From Arthrobacter_N sp051262515 (lineage in GTDB: Bacteria > Actinomycetota > Actinomycetes > Actinomycetales > Micrococcaceae), in contig NZ_JBIMER010000003.1 of the NCBI RefSeq assembly GCF_051262515.1, positions 124,001-188,000 of the forward strand: a stretch of DNA of 64,000 bases, written 5' to 3'. Under the pieces are notes generated by a model. That model saw only the letters and a list, made by a program, of their open reading frames with translations, made no database searches and had not been told where the DNA came from. The position numbers were made by a program, and so were the translations under genes. Below are positions 61,873 to 64,000 of the stretch, in pieces. Positions within the stretch are counted from its first letter, which is position 1; every line of letters starts with the position of its first letter.

Positions 61873-61924
61873 CGGTTCGCAAGAACTACAGGCGGCATCA
61901 GCCTTCAAGTGATGCAGGCTATGC

Positions 61925-61997
61925 GGCCCCATCGTATAGCGGCCTAGTACGCTGCCCTCTCACGGCGGTAACGCGGGTTCGAATCCCGCTGGGGTCA
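61925..61997 (+). tRNA. tRNA-Glu (anticodon CUC), copy 2
   Basis: Base-for-base identical to the tRNA-Glu at 61800-61872, 52 bases downstream. Flanking sequence is not shared, so only the tRNA itself is duplicated or kept identical. A small GCATCA/TGATGC stem lies in the spacer. Confidence 0.94.
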
Positions 61998-62006
61998 CCG
62001 TTACAA

Positions 62007-62038
62007 ACAATGTCCTCGGCTTCTGCCGGGGACATTGT
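62007..62038 (+). terminator. Terminator after tRNA-Glu pair
   Basis: ACAATGTCC (62007-62015) and GGACATTGT (62030-62038) form a perfect 9-bp stem, with an inner CGGC-TTCT-GCCG hairpin, followed by CGTTTAAT. Confidence 0.7.
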
Positions 62039-62040
62039 CG

Positions 62041-62456
62041 TTTAATCCTCAGGACGAGGGAAGAATCGTTGTCACCCGGGGTTTGCAAGGCCCATCTAGA
62101 GCGGGACCTTTTCCCGCGCGGCGATGAACGCTGTTTCCGCCCATCTTCTCGGGCCCCGACCTCGATTGGTCCCTTCAGCGTGCCCATTCTGTAGCGCCGA
62201 TCGCTTGCCGACGTGCGTGACCTCAACGACCCTGATGCGTTTGACGTGGTTGAACCGCATCCTGCGTAAGCTGTCGAAGGTGAGACACATGGTGGATCTA
62301 ATGTGCCTGCCGACGGCGAGCGGATGGCAATACGACGGAGCCGTTTGATGCAGGACACGCCCAAGCTTCTCGCAGTTCGAAAGTTTTCCAGTCCGCGCCG
62401 CAGGTACCGCTAACGTGGTTCCTGCCCCAGAGCGAACCGACCGCAGGTGGTGCATA
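62041..62456. other. Non-coding or decayed stretch of about 415 bases
   Basis: No convincing gene. Both strands have short open frames, but none shows a start context, family motif or the local GC3 bias; a 141-codon minus-strand frame overlaps the next gene's start. The stretch is somewhat lower in GC than the left flank and lies between the tRNA-Glu pair and the heparinase-like gene, the usual place for an island boundary. No integrase or direct repeat of the tRNA end was seen in the visible part. Confidence 0.4.
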
Positions 62457-64000
62457 GTGTTTGCCTTCTCCGAAGAGACCGTACGGTCGGACCATCCAGC
62501 CCTGTCCGGCTGGACGTTCAACGACGTTCAATGGACGCGGTTCGGAGCCGACGCCGTACATATGAACGGCCAAAGTGCGGAACTCGCCGACTTCGTCTCG
62601 GCCAATGGCGAATTGCAGTTGTTGGATCGCGCCCTCAAAGCGACGTTCGTCGGGGGCCTCGGCAGCTACCAGATCCGCATCAAGTTTCCCCGTCCGGTTC
62701 ATTCCGCCGATGGTGTGGGCGCAGTCTTTACCCTGCGCGGTTGGAAAGACATCCAATATGTCGCCGTCGGTTATACGGACTCCGAGCTGTTCCGCCACAT
62801 CAAAGTCAAGAACCCACTCGATGGTGTAGCCACGGAAATCATGTGCGGATTCTCCGATCTTGTCTTCCGCATACAGAACGGGTGGTCGAACGTCTTCAGC
62901 GCTGACGTGGCCGACTTGAGGATCTATGTGAAAGGAGAACCCGACGGGGAAGGCGAGATCCTGGTGGATTGGGTGTCGGCCTGGGACGTCGACTCGAAGC
63001 CCGAACCCAGCTATGCGTCATCGCTGGACCCCGACGCGGCGGCCGTCACAAGCCTCATATGCGACCACCTTGCCCAGAAAAACCCCGATTACAGGCGTCG
63101 CGCCGCAGAGTTCGTCGAAACAGGCGACTTCCCTGTCATTGGCCGGACGCGTCTGCCGTGGAAATCTGCCGACCTCCAACCGGAGGACGTGGGATCGAAT
63201 GGAACTTATCGCTACATTTGGCATTCGCTGTGCCCCGCAGGAGACCTGCTGGTCTACGGGCTGATCGACGGAGTCGATGCGGCAATCTATGCTGCCCGAG
63301 ACATGATCAACTCGTGGTTGGATCATAATTTCTACAGCGAAACGGCAGACACGAAATATGCGTGGTACGACCACGGCGCCGCCGAGCGACTTATGGTGTT
63401 CCTGTTGATGGCCCAGGTTGGCGGTCAACGAGGCTTCGATGGACGGTTCATGCTGCGACTCAACCAAGCGATTGAGGAGCACGCAAATCTCCTGCTGTCG
63501 GAGGCGTTCTACGCTTTCAACCAACCAACCCGGCACCACAACCATGCGTGGTTCCAGGACATCGCCTTGCTCATGGCAGGCATCATCGGTCGGGACAGTC
63601 CTTCCAGCGATTACCGAATTTCAACCGGCTTAGCCCGGCTGCGTGACCAGTTCGACTCACTGATCACGAGAGACAGTGGCTTCGCGGTTTTCGTCGAGAA
63701 TTCCACTGGCTATCAGGAGGTCATACAGCATCTGGTGGGCCTGACGGAGAAGTTGGCGGCCATCTCCGGAAGGGAAACCAAATCGGGCGAACTCGTTCGT
63801 GAATTGCGGAACTGGTCCGACGTCCTGAGGTACCCAGATGGCCGGGCACCGTCCCTAGGGGACACGTTCCGCACGGTCAACGGACCAGCAGCCGAAGCGG
63901 CGCATACAGCCAAACTGGAGGCCCCGGGCCTAATGGTCCTGCCGATTGCCGGATACGCCGTCGCCAAGGGCCTCCATCAGGGACTACCGCAAAACGTGAT
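62457..64000 (+). CDS. Heparinase II/III-like protein (partial, C-terminus beyond window)
   Basis: About 514 residues are visible; no stop is reached. Residues 1-180 form a beta-rich region with FSEETVRSDHPALSGW and DLRIYVKGEPDGEG. From about 195 an alpha/alpha-toroid-type region has AWYDHGAAERLMVFLL and RHHNHAWFQDIALLMAG (Asn-His pair), then SLGDTF and GYAVAKG, as in heparinase II/III or alginate-lyase-type proteins. The GTG start has AGGTGG six bases upstream; the in-frame opening reaches 62349. No signal peptide is seen, so export is not evident. Fewer GC-rich third positions than the core genes. Probably glycan-related; lyase activity unproven. Confidence 0.6.
   Translation, partial: MFAFSEETVRSDHPALSGWTFNDVQWTRFGADAVHMNGQSAELADFVSANGELQLLDRALKATFVGGLGSYQIRIKFPRPVHSADGVGAVFTLRGWKDIQYVAVGYTDSELFRHIKVKNPLDGVATEIMCGFSDLVFRIQNGWSNVFSADVADLRIYVKGEPDGEGEILVDWVSAWDVDSKPEPSYASSLDPDAAAVTSLICDHLAQKNPDYRRRAAEFVETGDFPVIGRTRLPWKSADLQPEDVGSNGTYRYIWHSLCPAGDLLVYGLIDGVDAAIYAARDMINSWLDHNFYSETADTKYAWYDHGAAERLMVFLLMAQVGGQRGFDGRFMLRLNQAIEEHANLLLSEAFYAFNQPTRHHNHAWFQDIALLMAGIIGRDSPSSDYRISTGLARLRDQFDSLITRDSGFAVFVENSTGYQEVIQHLVGLTEKLAAISGRETKSGELVRELRNWSDVLRYPDGRAPSLGDTFRTVNGPAAEAAHTAKLEAPGLMVLPIAGYAVAKGLHQGLPQNV

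Noticed and set aside
61800..61997. Two identical 73-base repeats 52 bases apart, as a possible CRISPR or mobile repeat
   Set aside because: They are complete tRNA-Glu genes with cloverleaf pairing; spacer and unit number do not fit a CRISPR array.
61960..62364. Minus-strand frame ending in AGFEPALPP
   Set aside because: This is the well-known artefact of translating a tRNA T-arm; it runs through tRNA-Glu copy 2.
62096..62521. 141-codon minus-strand frame
   Set aside because: It overlaps the start of the heparinase-like gene, has no Shine-Dalgarno or -10 at its start, and no motif; a decayed gene end cannot be excluded.

Overview
The window is a chromosomal segment of a high-GC Gram-positive bacterium, most probably a Micrococcaceae-type actinobacterium (Arthrobacter/Citricoccus-like). 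The reasons are the GC-rich third codon positions, frequent GTG starts, the clpS-DUF2017 and rph-rdgB neighbourhoods, a DUF3039 protein, and malate:quinone oxidoreductase. About 56 protein genes, five tRNAs and a 15-codon leader peptide are supported. No rRNA, CRISPR, IS element or phage gene was seen. Both window ends cut a gene.

Layout. 1-6.2 kb: AI-2E-family exporter (cut), a secreted or membrane hypothetical, a thioredoxin/TPR protein, DUF3039 and an SF2 helicase. 6.2-8.2 kb: nicotinamide salvage (pncB-pncA, minus strand). 8.3-13.3 kb: clpS-DUF2017, murI-MBL hydrolase, rph-rdgB, dedA. 13.3-19.5 kb: exonuclease/BRCT protein, ADP-ribosylglycohydrolase-like protein, sbcDC. 19.6-22.3 kb: two MFS transporters. 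22.3-26.2 kb: a 2-oxoacid dehydrogenase operon whose E2 is split into a lipoyl-domain protein and an alpha/beta hydrolase by one in-frame TAG, with a divergent Lrp-type regulator. 26.2-32 kb: a translationally coupled NAD operon (NrtR-like regulator, nadA, nadB, nadC, cysteine desulfurase) behind a palindromic operator. 32-41 kb: transglutaminase-like protein, ABC-F ATPase, MarR/LLM pair, mqo, oligopeptide-type binding lipoprotein, peroxiredoxin, tRNA-Leu and tRNA-Lys. 41-52 kb: branched-chain amino acid synthesis (ilvD; ilvBNC with a transcription attenuator), serA, metG, a BCCT transporter. 52-55.4 kb: a PduO-like protein, then an accessory patch of two paralogous alpha/beta hydrolases around a DUF6270 gene. 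55.6-61.5 kb: leuB, ilvE, galE, an FAH-family protein, gltX. 61.6-64 kb: tRNA-Gln, two identical tRNA-Glu, then a heparinase II/III-like gene cut by the window end.

How the parts fit. NAD supply is covered twice (salvage by pncAB, de novo by nadABC). The cysteine desulfurase probably serves the Fe-S cluster of NadA. Branched-chain amino acids are made by ilvD/ilvBNC/leuB/ilvE and probably degraded by the Lrp-controlled 2-oxoacid dehydrogenase. gltX lies beside tRNA-Glu and tRNA-Gln, both of which GluRS charges in actinobacteria.

A recurrent signal is a TANNNT hexamer ending 6-7 bases before the start codon, seen at about fifteen genes on both strands, which points to widespread leaderless mRNAs. 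The most unusual items are the TAG-split E2, the hydrolase/DUF6270/hydrolase patch, the degenerate Nudix regulator with its operator, and a nested palindromic repeat at 3.8-3.9 kb. All functional calls come from reading the sequence; no database search was possible.
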